NCBI GenBank assembly: GCA_032251435.1
Contig: JAVVEH010000023.1
Coordinates: 1-64,000, forward strand
Origin: JAVVEH01 sp032251435
GTDB lineage: Bacteria; Verrucomicrobiota; Lentisphaeria; Oligosphaerales; MVZH01
Direction of reading: 5' to 3'
Length of the DNA stretch: 64,000 bases
Shown here piece after piece: positions 7,596 through 16,131 of this stretch. A model generated the notes under the pieces. That model saw nothing but the letters and a program-made list of their open reading frames with translations. It did no database searches and was not told the origin of the DNA. Within the stretch, counting starts at the first letter, position 1. The number at the start of each line of letters is the position of its first letter. The position numbers and the translations under genes are program-made.

Positions 7596-7962
7596 GCTGG
7601 TTTCCTTTGACCGCTTCCACCAGGTTGCCGGCGTCAAGGACAATCACAGAGGGTGTCATTCCCGCGGCCTCTTCCGGAGTCACGCCGGCGAAGCTCATAA
7701 TGGTGATCACGTCCCCGACAGCGCCGCGGCGGGCGGCGGCGCCGTTTAAGCAAAAAACGCGGCTGCCGCGGGGAGCGGTGATGGCGTAGGTTTCCAGCCG
7801 TTGTCCATTGGTGGCGTTGACGACCAGTATTTTTTCATAAGGCAACATCCCGACTTTGTCCATCAAGTCTTGATCAATGGCCAGGCTGCCTTCATAATTC
7901 AGATCACAATGCGTGATCCGGGCTTTATGGATTTTACTTTTTAAGAGTGACAGATGCATCAT
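7588..7962 (-). CDS. panD: Aspartate 1-decarboxylase
   Basis: Makes beta-alanine from L-aspartate for pantothenate and CoA synthesis. The 124-residue proenzyme has the family opening LLKSKIHKARITHCDLNYEG and the self-cleavage site Gly25-Ser26 within NYEGSLAID; Ser26 becomes the pyruvoyl cofactor. NGQRLETYAI contains the conserved substrate-site Arg, and NGAAARRGAVGDVITIMSF is the usual second half. It starts 11 bases after the argG stop, so argG and panD are co-transcribed. Both draw on aspartate, which may explain the pairing. No pantothenate genes are nearby. Confident. Confidence 0.95.
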   Translation of the reverse strand: MMHLSLLKSKIHKARITHCDLNYEGSLAIDQDLMDKVGMLPYEKILVVNATNGQRLETYAITAPRGSRVFCLNGAAARRGAVGDVITIMSFAGVTPEEAAGMTPSVIVLDAGNLVEAVKGNQHA

Positions 7963-7973
7963 TTTGTTCCGGT

Positions 7974-9167
7974 TCAGCCGCCTTGCAACGCCTTCACGCG
8001 CAAGCGGAGAGCGTTTAATTTTATAAATCCGGTGGCGTCCTGCTGGTTATAGCCGCCTTCCTTGTCAAAACTGACAATGTCAGCATTATACAACGAATAA
8101 GGCGACCGGCGACCGGCGATATGACAAGCGCCCTTGAACAGTTTGACACGCACATCACCGGAAACGTTCTTCTGGGTTTCAGAAATCATGGCTTGGAGCG
8201 CTTGGCGTTCGGGAGCGAACCAGAAGCCGTTGTACACAAGCCGGGCGTATTGGGGGATCAACGAATCCCGGAGGTGCATAACCTCACGGTCCATGGTGAT
8301 AGACTCGAGGGCCCGATGGGCGTGATGGAGAATCGTGCCACCAGGCGTTTCATACACGCCCCGGTCCTTCATGCCCGTGAACCGGTTTTCAACGATGTCA
8401 ATTCGGCCGATGGCATGTTCGCATCCCAACGCGTTTAATTTACGGATCAGCGCCGCCGGAGCCAGCGCGTCTCCGTTTACCGCCACAGCGTTGCCATTTT
8501 CAAAAGAAATTTCGACATACTCAGGGGTGTCAGCCGCTTTCGAAAGCGGTTTTGTCATGACCCACATGTCTTCGGGAGGCTCAACCCAGGGGTCTTCCAG
8601 GACACCGCCTTCAAAACTGATATGCAGGAGGTTCCGGTCCGTGCTGTACGGTTTGGAGGCGGAGACTTGGCAGGGAATATTGTGTTTTTTCAAGTAAGCG
8701 ATCATATCTGTCCGCCCTTTAAAATCAAAATCCGGAGTCCGCCAGGGGGCGATGACTTTGATGTCCGGCTTGTGGGCGTAAGCGGACAATTCGAAGCGCA
8801 CTTGATCATTGCCTTTGCCGGTGGCGCCATGACAAATCGCCTCAGCGCCTTCCGCCTGAGCGATTTCGACCATTCTTTTTCCGATCAACGGGCGGGCGAT
8901 GGAGGTTCCCAGCAAATAGGTTCCCTCGTAAATGGCGTTGGCCTGCATCATGGGGAAGATGTAATCCGCCGCGAAGGTGTCGGTCAAATCCTCCACATAC
9001 GACTTCACGGCGCCGTGGGCGAGCGCTTTTTCATCCAGCCCGTCGAGCTCCTCTTCCTGCCCCAAGTCGGCGCAAAAGGTGATGACTTCAGCGTTATATT
9101 TTTCCTGTAGCCACGTCAAAATGACGGAGGTGTCCAAACCGCCGGAATAGGCCAGAACAACTTTCAT
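7974..9167 (-). CDS. argG: Argininosuccinate synthase
   Basis: Joins citrulline and aspartate with ATP to form argininosuccinate in arginine synthesis. The 397-residue protein begins MKVVLAYSGGLDTSVILTWL, carrying the SGGxDTS pyrophosphatase (PP-loop) motif, and has the typical ATGKGNDQVRFE and EDPWVEPPEDMWVMT segments and a family-typical length. It is the first gene of the minus-strand argG-panD-glycosidase operon. argH is not in the window. Its promoter should lie in the short spacer before 9400, which separates it from divergent genes. Confidence 0.97.
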   Translation of the reverse strand: MKVVLAYSGGLDTSVILTWLQEKYNAEVITFCADLGQEEELDGLDEKALAHGAVKSYVEDLTDTFAADYIFPMMQANAIYEGTYLLGTSIARPLIGKRMVEIAQAEGAEAICHGATGKGNDQVRFELSAYAHKPDIKVIAPWRTPDFDFKGRTDMIAYLKKHNIPCQVSASKPYSTDRNLLHISFEGGVLEDPWVEPPEDMWVMTKPLSKAADTPEYVEISFENGNAVAVNGDALAPAALIRKLNALGCEHAIGRIDIVENRFTGMKDRGVYETPGGTILHHAHRALESITMDREVMHLRDSLIPQYARLVYNGFWFAPERQALQAMISETQKNVSGDVRVKLFKGACHIAGRRSPYSLYNADIVSFDKEGGYNQQDATGFIKLNALRLRVKALQGG

Positions 9168-9399
9168 GTTACGATCCTGATGTTTGTGTCACTTTTATTT
9201 ACACATGGAGCTTTTTAAGCGCTTTCAGGTCAGACAGTTGATGGAGCCCGCCGGTTCCGCCAACCAGACTAAACAAGTACGTAAGTTAGCGCCTGAACCC
9301 GGTTTTTTCAATGGGCCTATTGCATTAAAAGCGAAACGGCTTAGGCTAAACCATCTGAGCGGGAAAGCGGCGGCGGAAAGAAAAGCCGGAAAGGTTGAC

Positions 9400-9636
9400 A
9401 TGATGAAAAAGCGGGAAACGGTCGGATTAAAATTAAAGGGAAAGGATTTTTGCTGTACGGTGTGCGGCCATCAGCGCTTCATAAAAGAAACATTGGTGGT
9501 GAAAACCCGGGAGAGCGGTTTTTTCAGTACCGCGCCCGCTCCCCTATTGACGTGTATGATCTGCGCGGAATGCGGGTATGCGCATCCGTTCATGCCCCAA
9601 TATGTGCTGGATGACGGGGAAAAGGGAAACAGGTGA
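9400..9636 (+). CDS. Small zinc-ribbon protein
   Basis: A 78 or 79-residue protein with two CxxC pairs, CTVCGHQRF and CMICAECGYAH, which most likely bind one zinc ion as a ribbon; MPQYVL lies near the C terminus. Two adjacent ATG codons (9400, 9403) follow CCGGAAAGG, so the start belongs here; the frame is open further upstream but that part has no ribosome site and no likeness to a protein. The stop overlaps the GTG start of truC. Such ribbons often bind nucleic acid or act as partner subunits; the function here is unknown. Confidence 0.6.
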   Translation: MMKKRETVGLKLKGKDFCCTVCGHQRFIKETLVVKTRESGFFSTAPAPLLTCMICAECGYAHPFMPQYVLDDGEKGNR

Positions 9637-10376
9637 GTTTTGATACCCCTTCATTTTGCTCTTCCCTCCCCGGTTCCTCCCCGGCTCCCCTGCGGATTCT
9701 TTATCAGGATGACGATCTGGTGGCGATTCATAAGCCGGCGGGTCATGTCGTCCACCGGACGAAACTGTGCCCCGACGCCCCGGTTATTCTGGGGCAATTA
9801 CGGGACCAACTGGGGCGGTTTTTATATCCTATTCACCGGCTGGATCGAGCGACGTGCGGCATTCTGCTATTTGGCTTTTCCGCCGCCGCCGCGGGAGCGG
9901 TGTGTCAATCATTCATGGAAAAGAACGTCACCAAACGCTACTGGGCTGTTGTTCGCGGGTGGACCGATGAAGAGGGTGTCATCGATCACGCATATGTGGA
10001 GACCAAGGGGAAACCGCCCCGCCCGGCCGTGACTCGATTCCGCCGCCTGGCCACCTGTGAGTTGCCCATCGCTCTTCCGCCTTACGCCACCTGCCGGTAT
10101 TCACTTGTTCAGGTGGAACCGGAGACCGGTCGCACGCATCAAATACGGCGTCATTTTAAGCATATCAACCATCCGGTCATTGGTGATACGGAGCACGGCC
10201 GCGGGGAGCACAATCGTTTGTTTCGAGAGCATTTCGGGATCCGCCGCCTCCTATTGCAGGCGATTCATGTCACCCTGCCGCATCCGGCCACCGGTGAGCC
10301 TCTGACCATACAAGATACTTTGGATGCTGAATTCGCGGATTTGTTTGATACGTTGGGGTGGCCGGTGGACAGATGA
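9633..10376 (+). CDS. truC: RluA-family pseudouridine synthase, TruC-like
   Basis: Isomerises uridine to pseudouridine in RNA; TruC acts at position 65 of tRNA. The 247-residue protein lacks an S4 domain, and its catalytic motif HRLDRATCGILL places the Asp at residue 71. The typical GRTHQIRRHFKHINHPVIGD follows. The early LRILYQDDDLVAIHKPAGHV also fits TruC. The start is the GTG at 9633, overlapping the preceding stop in GTGA. The stop overlaps the lepB start as ATGA, so the genes form a coupled operon. Subfamily from overall form; the exact RNA target is an inference. Confidence 0.85.
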   Translation: MSFDTPSFCSSLPGSSPAPLRILYQDDDLVAIHKPAGHVVHRTKLCPDAPVILGQLRDQLGRFLYPIHRLDRATCGILLFGFSAAAAGAVCQSFMEKNVTKRYWAVVRGWTDEEGVIDHAYVETKGKPPRPAVTRFRRLATCELPIALPPYATCRYSLVQVEPETGRTHQIRRHFKHINHPVIGDTEHGRGEHNRLFREHFGIRRLLLQAIHVTLPHPATGEPLTIQDTLDAEFADLFDTLGWPVDR

Positions 10377-10870
10377 TCGTTGATTGGTTAAAACGTTTTT
10401 TCTTTCCGACACCCAGCCGGTGGTTCTTTTTACGGCTGGGTTGTGTGGCCTTGGCGGCCTACATCTTTTTCGGGCATGTCTGTCGTCCCATGCGGATTAG
10501 CGGACTGAGCATGCTTCCCACGTACCACACCGGACAGGTTAATCTGTGCAACCTGTGGAAATACCGTTTTTCACCACCCCAAGCGGGCGACGTGGTCATG
10601 GTCCGGCTCACCGGTGACAGCGTGATGTACTTAAAGCGGGTGGTCGCCGTGGGGGGGCAGACTGTTGAATTCCGAAAAGGGGTCTTGTGGGTGGATGGAC
10701 ATCCCGTAGAGGAAGACTACGTTAAAGGTCCCTGCGACTGGGAGCTGGCCCCCCGGAAAGTGCGGCTTGGCAATGTCTATGTGGTGGGAGACAACCGCAG
10801 CGTGGATATCGAAAAACATGATTTTGGCCAGACCTCTTTAAACAACATTGCCGGAGGCCCTGTTTGGTGA
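10373..10870 (+). CDS. lepB: Signal peptidase I (S26 family)
   Basis: Cleaves signal peptides of exported proteins at the inner membrane. From the ATG at 10373 (overlapping the truC stop) the protein has 165 residues. One N-terminal membrane segment (about 16-34) is followed by the catalytic serine in SGLSMLPT (Ser46), the general base lysine in YLKRVVAVGG (Lys88) and the box E motif GNVYVVGDNRSVDIEKHDFG. It is short for the family and lacks the second transmembrane segment of enterobacterial LepB, more like compact Gram-positive-type enzymes. An upstream in-frame GTG (10358) is possible but unlikely. Confidence 0.92.
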   Translation: MIVDWLKRFFFPTPSRWFFLRLGCVALAAYIFFGHVCRPMRISGLSMLPTYHTGQVNLCNLWKYRFSPPQAGDVVMVRLTGDSVMYLKRVVAVGGQTVEFRKGVLWVDGHPVEEDYVKGPCDWELAPRKVRLGNVYVVGDNRSVDIEKHDFGQTSLNNIAGGPVW

Positions 10871-11370
10871 AAAAGATTTTCACAACCGCGTTATTGATCA
10901 TTGCCGGGGCGGGGATCGCCTTATTTGTGTGGAAACGTTTTTTCACCAGTGAGGAAGCGGTGATTGCCAAGCGCTGCCGCGCGCTTGGCGAAGCCGCGTC
11001 GTTTAGCGGTGATGATGGATTGGCCGCCATCGCCATCCGTGGCGAGAGATTAAAATCTCTCTTGGCGGACACCTGCCGGGTGCGATTGAGGACGTATGAG
11101 ATGAACGAAACGTTTTCCCGGGATGAGATCGTCTCCCGGCATGTCGCTCTCAGACAATATTGGTCCTCACTGTCCATACATGTGTATGATAGTGTGGTTT
11201 TAGAGGTTGGAAAGGCGGAGGCCGCGGTCCATTTCACCGCCCGGGCCACCGCTGTGGAAAAGTCCGGGCGGCGAAACATTCAAACGGTTCCCGTGTGGGC
11301 CTCCCTCAAAAAAGTTGACGGCACATGGCGCTTCGAGGAATTCCGTGAGGAAAACGTTTTTGAAAAGTGA
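10867..11370 (+). CDS. Membrane-anchored hypothetical protein, NTF2-like
   Basis: A 167-residue protein with one N-terminal membrane anchor (about 3-23) and a periplasmic domain. The order, helical N-terminal half then strands ending in VWASLKKVDGTWRFEEFR, resembles NTF2/SnoaL-like domains, which usually end with a similar strand pair. No motif assigns a function. It starts with GTG overlapping the lepB stop as GTGA, so it is the fourth gene of the zinc ribbon-truC-lepB run. A partner of protein export is possible from context only. Confidence 0.55.
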   Translation: MKKIFTTALLIIAGAGIALFVWKRFFTSEEAVIAKRCRALGEAASFSGDDGLAAIAIRGERLKSLLADTCRVRLRTYEMNETFSRDEIVSRHVALRQYWSSLSIHVYDSVVLEVGKAEAAVHFTARATAVEKSGRRNIQTVPVWASLKKVDGTWRFEEFREENVFEK

Positions 11371-11487
11371 CAAAGCGTTTAATCCGTCCGGTAGCGTTTA
11401 TTTTATCGTGAATTACATTCCTCTTCGCGCGGCCGATCATCCCGCGTTGCCTGTTCAAATGATTAACCCCCTAAAGCGAGGCTATCC

Positions 11488-12219
11488 ATGTCTAATCTCG
11501 GTTATGATGACACGCCTGTGATTCCCGGCTCCACGTATAAAGTGCATGACGGGGACCGCCCCCAACCCCGGATTGTCACGCCCGCTGAAACCTGTTGCGG
11601 CGCTCCTTCCGACGCGGTTGTGCTGTTTGACGGCGCGAGTCTGGACGGCTGGAAAAGCGCCAAAGAAGGAGGCGAGGCTCCTTGGAAGCTGGAAAACGGC
11701 TATATGGAAGTTGTGCCCCGCTCCGGGAATATTTATACGGAAAAGGTGTTCGGCAGCTGCCAACTGCATCTGGAAATGGCCACACCGGTCGTTGTCAAGG
11801 GCGACGGACAGGGCCGGGGCAACAGTGGCGTGTTTCTGATGCGTAAATATGAGATTCAAGTGTTGGATTGCCACGACAACCCGACTTATCCCGATGGGAC
11901 AATCTGCGCTATTTACGGTCAATATCCCCCGTTGGTGAACGCCTGTAAAAAGCCCGGTGAATGGCAAACGTATGACATTATTTGGGAAGCGCCCGAGTTC
12001 GATGGTGACACGCTGGTGAAGGCCGCCCGCGTGACCGTGTTTTTGAATGGCGTTCTGGTTCACCACGCCAAGGAACTGCAAGGCCCGACCGAGCACCGCC
12101 GACTGGCGACCTACGTGCCGCATCCAGCGGAAATGCCATTGGAACTGCAGGATCACGGTGACCTGGTCCGCTTCCGTAATATCTGGTGCCGTCCGTTGAC
12201 TGATTACGATCAGGCCTGA
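11488..12219 (+). CDS. DUF1080 protein (3-keto-disaccharide hydrolase-like)
   Basis: A 243-residue concanavalin-like jelly-roll domain of the DUF1080 family. Diagnostic features are VVLFDGASLDGWKS at the start of the domain, APWKLENGYMEVVP, GNSGVFLMRKYEIQVLD and the closing RFRNIWCRPL. Family members are plentiful in Planctomycetes, Verrucomicrobia and Lentisphaerae, and some hydrolyse 3-keto-glycosides. No signal peptide is visible, unlike many relatives, so it may act in the cytoplasm. It follows the previous gene by 117 bases and precedes an unrelated RNA-modification gene, so it may be a single transcription unit. Confidence 0.85.
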   Translation: MSNLGYDDTPVIPGSTYKVHDGDRPQPRIVTPAETCCGAPSDAVVLFDGASLDGWKSAKEGGEAPWKLENGYMEVVPRSGNIYTEKVFGSCQLHLEMATPVVVKGDGQGRGNSGVFLMRKYEIQVLDCHDNPTYPDGTICAIYGQYPPLVNACKKPGEWQTYDIIWEAPEFDGDTLVKAARVTVFLNGVLVHHAKELQGPTEHRRLATYVPHPAEMPLELQDHGDLVRFRNIWCRPLTDYDQA

Positions 12220-12283
12220 AGCCATTCAGGGGCGGTGTCTCGGCTCAGGAGTGAGAGCATGTGTAAGCGTCAGGTTTAAAGAG

Positions 12284-13189
12284 ATGGCACCCCGCCCTGT
12301 TTCACAAACCTATCCAGTCGAGACGCCGCGGGCGGATTCCCGGCTGGATCGTTTTTTATGTGAAAAGACCCCGGCATTCGTGTCAAAAAAGGCCGCCTAC
12401 AAGGCCGTGAAACGGGGCGAAATCCACGTGAATGGCGAGCCTGTCGGCGATCCTCAATACCGCCTTCATGGCGGAGATGTTGTCACCGTTTGGCCTGACA
12501 CGCGGGAGCCTCCACCGCCCTTGCGCCTGACGATGCCCGTGGTGTTTGAGGATGATGTTCTGGCGGTGGTTGAAAAGCCGCCCGGCCTGCCCGTTTCGGG
12601 AAATTACGCGAAAACCGTCCAGCGGGCGCTTCCCTATAACCTATCCGCCAGCCACGCGCCGGACGCGTTGCGGATTCCGCGGCCGGTCCATCGATTGGAC
12701 GCGCCGACAGGGGGGCTGCTGCTGGTGGCGAAAACAGCCGGGGCGCTGGTTGATCTAAGCCAGCAGTTTGAAACGCGCGCCGTCCGCAAAATCTATCACG
12801 CGGTGACCGCGGGCTCGTTGCCGGACTCCGTGACGGTGACGCAGCCATTGGATGAAAAACACGCGGAGACATTCTTTCAAACGCTGGCGCGGGCGCCGTC
12901 TCTGAATTATACCGAGCTTTGCTTGGTGGCCTGCCAGCCTCATACGGGACGGACTCATCAGATCCGGCGGCACTTGCAGGCATTGGGGGCGCCGATTGTC
13001 GGTGATCTTCGCTATGGCGACGCTGGCCATGTGTTGAAAGGAAAGGGATTGTTTCTATGGGCGGTGGGATTGGCTTTCCGTCATCCCGTGACCGATGACA
13101 GCGTTGATGTCACAGTCCAGACTCCGCGGAAATTCGCGGCCTTGATGACCCGGGAAGCCCGGCGGACGCGGCTATGGCGGGGAGAATGA
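12284..13189 (+). CDS. RluA-family pseudouridine synthase with S4 domain
   Basis: A synthase that modifies rRNA or tRNA uridines. From the ATG at 12284 it has 301 residues. It has an N-terminal S4 RNA-binding domain (SRLDRFLCEKTPAFVSKKAA to HGGDVVTVW), a catalytic domain with PVHRLDAPTGGLLLVAKT, and the closing GRTHQIRRHLQALGAPIVGD. The YNLSA...RIPRPVHRLD arrangement differs slightly from RluD and RluC, so I do not assign a position. An earlier in-frame GTG (12251) is possible. It is the second pseudouridine synthase within 3 kb after the TruC-like one, but without clear operon linkage. Confidence 0.85.
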   Translation: MAPRPVSQTYPVETPRADSRLDRFLCEKTPAFVSKKAAYKAVKRGEIHVNGEPVGDPQYRLHGGDVVTVWPDTREPPPPLRLTMPVVFEDDVLAVVEKPPGLPVSGNYAKTVQRALPYNLSASHAPDALRIPRPVHRLDAPTGGLLLVAKTAGALVDLSQQFETRAVRKIYHAVTAGSLPDSVTVTQPLDEKHAETFFQTLARAPSLNYTELCLVACQPHTGRTHQIRRHLQALGAPIVGDLRYGDAGHVLKGKGLFLWAVGLAFRHPVTDDSVDVTVQTPRKFAALMTREARRTRLWRGE

Positions 13190-13259
13190 TGAACTGAGGT
13201 CTGGTTTCCTGATGAGTGGCTGCGTCTGGTGTCATGTCGCAACCACCTTTGTGGAATTG

Positions 13260-14051
13260 TCACTGTTCTCTGAACACGCGGAGATTTAGGTTCCCATAGT
13301 CATCAAAACCGACGCGGAGAGAAAGCAAGATCGCCAGAAAGATCGTGATGGCGGTGCCGCAGAGGATCGCCAGCATGATGGCGATCTGATATTTGATGGC
13401 GACAGCGGGAGATGTTCCGCCAAGAATAACTCCCGTCATCATGCCCGGCAGGGCGACGAGCCCGATGCTGGCCATGCCGGCGATGGTGGGGGTGAGCGCG
13501 TTTTGGCAGGCTTCTTTAAAAAAAGGCCTGACCGCCTCTTGAAAATCCGCTCCGTAGGCGATCCGTTGTTGGTAGCGGACCCGGGACGAGCGAATGGAGG
13601 CGTAAAACGATTTAACGCCGACAATGTCCGCCCGCAGACAATTGCCGAGAATCATGCCGGCCAAAGGGATCACGTAGCGCGGATCCAGCAAATTCGGGGA
13701 GCGCAGCAGCAGGCCGACAAAGACGGCCAGGGGGATGGCCGTGCCGAGAGCCAAAGACACGCCGAGAGCTAGGGCGAACGGTTTAACCCGCAGCCCGCAG
13801 CCGCGCAAAACAGTGACGTCGGCGACCGTGATCATGGTGGCCAGCCACAGCATCGTGAGCCAGGGATTTTCCAGTTTAAAAATCACCTGCAAGTAGAATC
13901 CCACGAAGAGCAGCTGGGCAGTCATCCGCGCCACGGAGAGAAGCGTCTGCCCGACCATGGGTAATCGCAGCCACAAGATGACCGCCAACGGAGGGATCAG
14001 CAACAAGTAACTGAGCGCCAAGCCCGTGTAGCCAATGTCAAACGCGCTCAT
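13260..14051 (-). CDS. fetB: FetB-type ABC transporter permease (UPF0014)
   Basis: The membrane subunit of a FetAB-type transporter, linked in E. coli to iron homeostasis and export. The roughly 263-residue protein has about seven hydrophobic segments and the family segments TVADVTVLRGCGLRV, VIPLAGMILGNCL and LPGMMTGVILGGTSPAVAIKYQ. I start it at the ATG 14051, overlapping the fetA stop as ATGA. The longer frame would add a polar N terminus read out of fetA. It converges with the RluA-type gene and there is no terminator-like hairpin in the 70-base spacer. The substrate here is inferred from the family. Confidence 0.9.
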   Translation of the reverse strand: MSAFDIGYTGLALSYLLLIPPLAVILWLRLPMVGQTLLSVARMTAQLLFVGFYLQVIFKLENPWLTMLWLATMITVADVTVLRGCGLRVKPFALALGVSLALGTAIPLAVFVGLLLRSPNLLDPRYVIPLAGMILGNCLRADIVGVKSFYASIRSSRVRYQQRIAYGADFQEAVRPFFKEACQNALTPTIAGMASIGLVALPGMMTGVILGGTSPAVAIKYQIAIMLAILCGTAITIFLAILLSLRVGFDDYGNLNLRVFREQ

Positions 14052-14692
14052 TCGATTTCCCCCACCTTTACCATCCGGTCGACACATGTCAACCGTTCGG
14101 GGTGCTCATGCGATACCAGCAGCATCGTCATTCCGCTCACCCGTTCCAAGCGCTGAAACAGCGCCCGCGCGGCGGCCGCGTCCAGAGCGGATGACGGTTC
14201 GTCGACCAGGAGCAATGGCCGTTTCAGGAACAGGCCCAGCGCCAGGGCGACCCGTTGCCGTTCGCCGCCGGACATGTCTGATGACCGCCGGGCGAGAATG
14301 TCGTTCCTCAAGCCTAAGGCGGAAAGTTCCTCCACCAGCCCCTCGATCGACGGCGCGCCGCTGTTATTGCGAAAGGCCAGCGCCTCATCCACCCAGGCCT
14401 GAACGGTCCTGTCGCCAAAATCAATGGTTTGGGGGACATATGCGAGCCGCCGCCGGATCGTCCAGACCGTCGCCGGGGTCAGGACTTCGCCATCGACGCG
14501 GATTGTCCCCTCGTCCGGCTGCAAAAAGCCGGCGACGCTGGCTAGGATGCTGGATTTGCCGCACCCCGAAGGGCCGGCCAGAAGCACTTTTTCCCCCGTG
14601 TGAACGGTAAGAGAAAAATTCTCAAACAGGCGCCGCTGGCCAAAGCGCAGGGAAAAATTCGCGATGTGAATTTTCGGAGGGATATCCGGCAT
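14048..14692 (-). CDS. fetA: FetA-type ABC transporter ATP-binding protein
   Basis: A 214-residue ATPase with Walker A GPSGCGKS (40-47), signature MSGGERQRVALALGLFLKRP (from 140), Walker B LLLVDEPSSALDA and the switch His in LLVSHEHPERLT. It is the energising partner of the FetB-type permease, whose gene overlaps its stop codon. It is the first gene of a two-gene operon; the 305-base upstream region holds a REP-like palindrome and several hairpins. Confidence 0.9.
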   Translation of the reverse strand: MPDIPPKIHIANFSLRFGQRRLFENFSLTVHTGEKVLLAGPSGCGKSSILASVAGFLQPDEGTIRVDGEVLTPATVWTIRRRLAYVPQTIDFGDRTVQAWVDEALAFRNNSGAPSIEGLVEELSALGLRNDILARRSSDMSGGERQRVALALGLFLKRPLLLVDEPSSALDAAAARALFQRLERVSGMTMLLVSHEHPERLTCVDRMVKVGEIE

Positions 14693-14997
14693 AAGCGTTT
14701 CACAGTCATCCCATAGGACGGCGGAATAATGGAATACTGGAAGATTGGAATGATGTTTTGTTCTTGGAAGCGATGCTGTCTTAGCCTGGATTATTCACGC
14801 GGCGTGAATAATCCATCCCTTTTGGGGACGTGATCTCGTTGCCAGTCAACGAGAAACGTGGCTAAGCCCCGCATGTGCGGCGTCGCCGCGACGCGGCTCA
14901 CGCCGTTTGTTCGCCGTTCCGGCGGCGAACATAGGGCCGAAGGTGTATGATGATCCTATTTCTGGGACAGCCCCTCATCCGTTTAGCCTTGTGGAGT
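14693..14997. other. Intergenic region rich in hairpins
   Basis: No gene. Besides the palindrome at 14788-14814 there are several short perfect stems: CTCGTTG...CAACGAG (near 14833-14851), CCGCATGTGCGG (near 14869-14880), CGTCGCCGCGACG (near 14881-14893) and GTTCGCCGTTCCGGCGGCGAAC (near 14909-14930). None has a clear U tract. The series could be a structured transcript end of the sugar isomerase gene or clustered REP-type elements. Confidence 0.5.
14788..14814. repeat. REP-like palindrome, copy 1
   Basis: A perfect 13-bp stem around a single base: GGATTATTCACGC, G, then the exact complement. A second, longer and slightly imperfect copy is at 20210-20246. Both are preceded by AGCCT and lie in intergenic DNA. 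The two copies share at least the 20-base centre ATTATTCACGCGGCGTGAAT. Confidence 0.8.
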
Positions 14998-15990
14998 TTA
15001 TCGTTCCATCTGGGCGTCAAATTTAATATTGGATGGTTTAAAATCCACTTTTTTGACGAATTCCGCGGCTTCCGCGGCGCCATGTTCACGATCCATGCCG
15101 GAGTCTTCCCACTCAACGGAAAGCGGCCCTTGGTAGCCGACGCGGTTCAAGGCCCGGATAATTTCCTCGAAATTCACGCCGCCGTGGCCGAGACTGCGGA
15201 AATCCCAGCCGCGGTTGGGTTGACCAAAGTCGATATGGGAGGACAGAATGCCGGTGGAACCATCCAGCGTGAGCGCCGCGTCCTTCATGTGCACATGATA
15301 GATCCGGTCCGGGAAGCTGTTAATGAAGCAAACCGGATCGACCATCTGCCAGTGCAGGTGGCTGGGATCAAAGTTAAACCCGAATTCAGCGCGGTTGCCG
15401 ATCGCCTCCAGGGCCCGTTTGGCGGTGTGAACATCGAAGGCGATTTCAGTTGGATGCACTTCCAAAGCGAATCTCACGCCGCATTCGCCGAAGACATCCA
15501 GGATCGGGTTCCATTTATCAGCGAAGAACTGAAAGCCGCCATTAATCATGTCCGCCGAGGCCGGGGGGAAGCTGTAAAGCATGTGCCAAATCGACGAGCC
15601 GGTAAAGCCATTAACGACTTTCACGCCCAGATTTTTGGCGGCTTGAGCGGTGAGTTTCATCTGCTGGACAGCCCACGCGCGCTTCGCTTCGGCATCGCCG
15701 GCCAGGTTTGGCGGCGCGAATAAATCCGTGCGTGCGTCATCGTTGAGGTCACACACTAATTGCCCGGCCAGATGATTGCTGATCGCCCAGCACGTCAAGC
15801 CGTTTTTCGCCAGAATCGCCAGTTGTTTTTCGCAGTAAGCCGGGTCATTGGCCGCCTTTTCAACATCCATGTGATCGCCCCAGCAGGCGAGTTCCAAGCC
15901 TTCATACCCCCAGGCCGCGGCTTTTTCAGCGAGCGTTTCCAAAGGCAGGTCGGCCCATTGACCGGTGAACAGTGTGACAGGACGCGCCAT
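14998..15990 (-). CDS. Xylose-isomerase-like TIM-barrel sugar isomerase/epimerase
   Basis: A 330-residue protein of the AP endonuclease 2/sugar isomerase TIM-barrel family, which act on sugars and polyols with a divalent metal. Metal-site segments are visible: ALEVHPTEIAFD (Glu), FNFDPSHLHWQ (Asp, His), YHVHMKDAAL (His) and LSVEWEDSGMDREHG (Glu). The start is the ATG at 15990 behind GGAGACACTGATT; the frame opens 5 codons earlier without a site. It is the last gene after sulfatase and GH116, 141 bases downstream, so it probably processes a sugar released by them. Substrate unknown. Confidence 0.85.
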   Translation of the reverse strand: MARPVTLFTGQWADLPLETLAEKAAAWGYEGLELACWGDHMDVEKAANDPAYCEKQLAILAKNGLTCWAISNHLAGQLVCDLNDDARTDLFAPPNLAGDAEAKRAWAVQQMKLTAQAAKNLGVKVVNGFTGSSIWHMLYSFPPASADMINGGFQFFADKWNPILDVFGECGVRFALEVHPTEIAFDVHTAKRALEAIGNRAEFGFNFDPSHLHWQMVDPVCFINSFPDRIYHVHMKDAALTLDGSTGILSSHIDFGQPNRGWDFRSLGHGGVNFEEIIRALNRVGYQGPLSVEWEDSGMDREHGAAEAAEFVKKVDFKPSNIKFDAQMER

Positions 15991-16131
15991 AATCAGTGTC
16001 TCCATTATTCGCGGTTATAAAAAGAACGGAACACGCTCCGTTTCAAAGACGTGACCAAAACCTTACCACATGTTTTCCGCCCGTCAATCCGGGGCCGGAC
16101 AAAAAGCGCGTCGGCAAGGCCGGGGCGCCGC

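Noticed and set aside
11482..12225. A 247-codon minus-strand frame opposite the DUF1080 gene
   Set aside because: It mirrors the DUF1080 gene almost exactly; the plus-strand protein has recognisable domain motifs and the minus frame has none.
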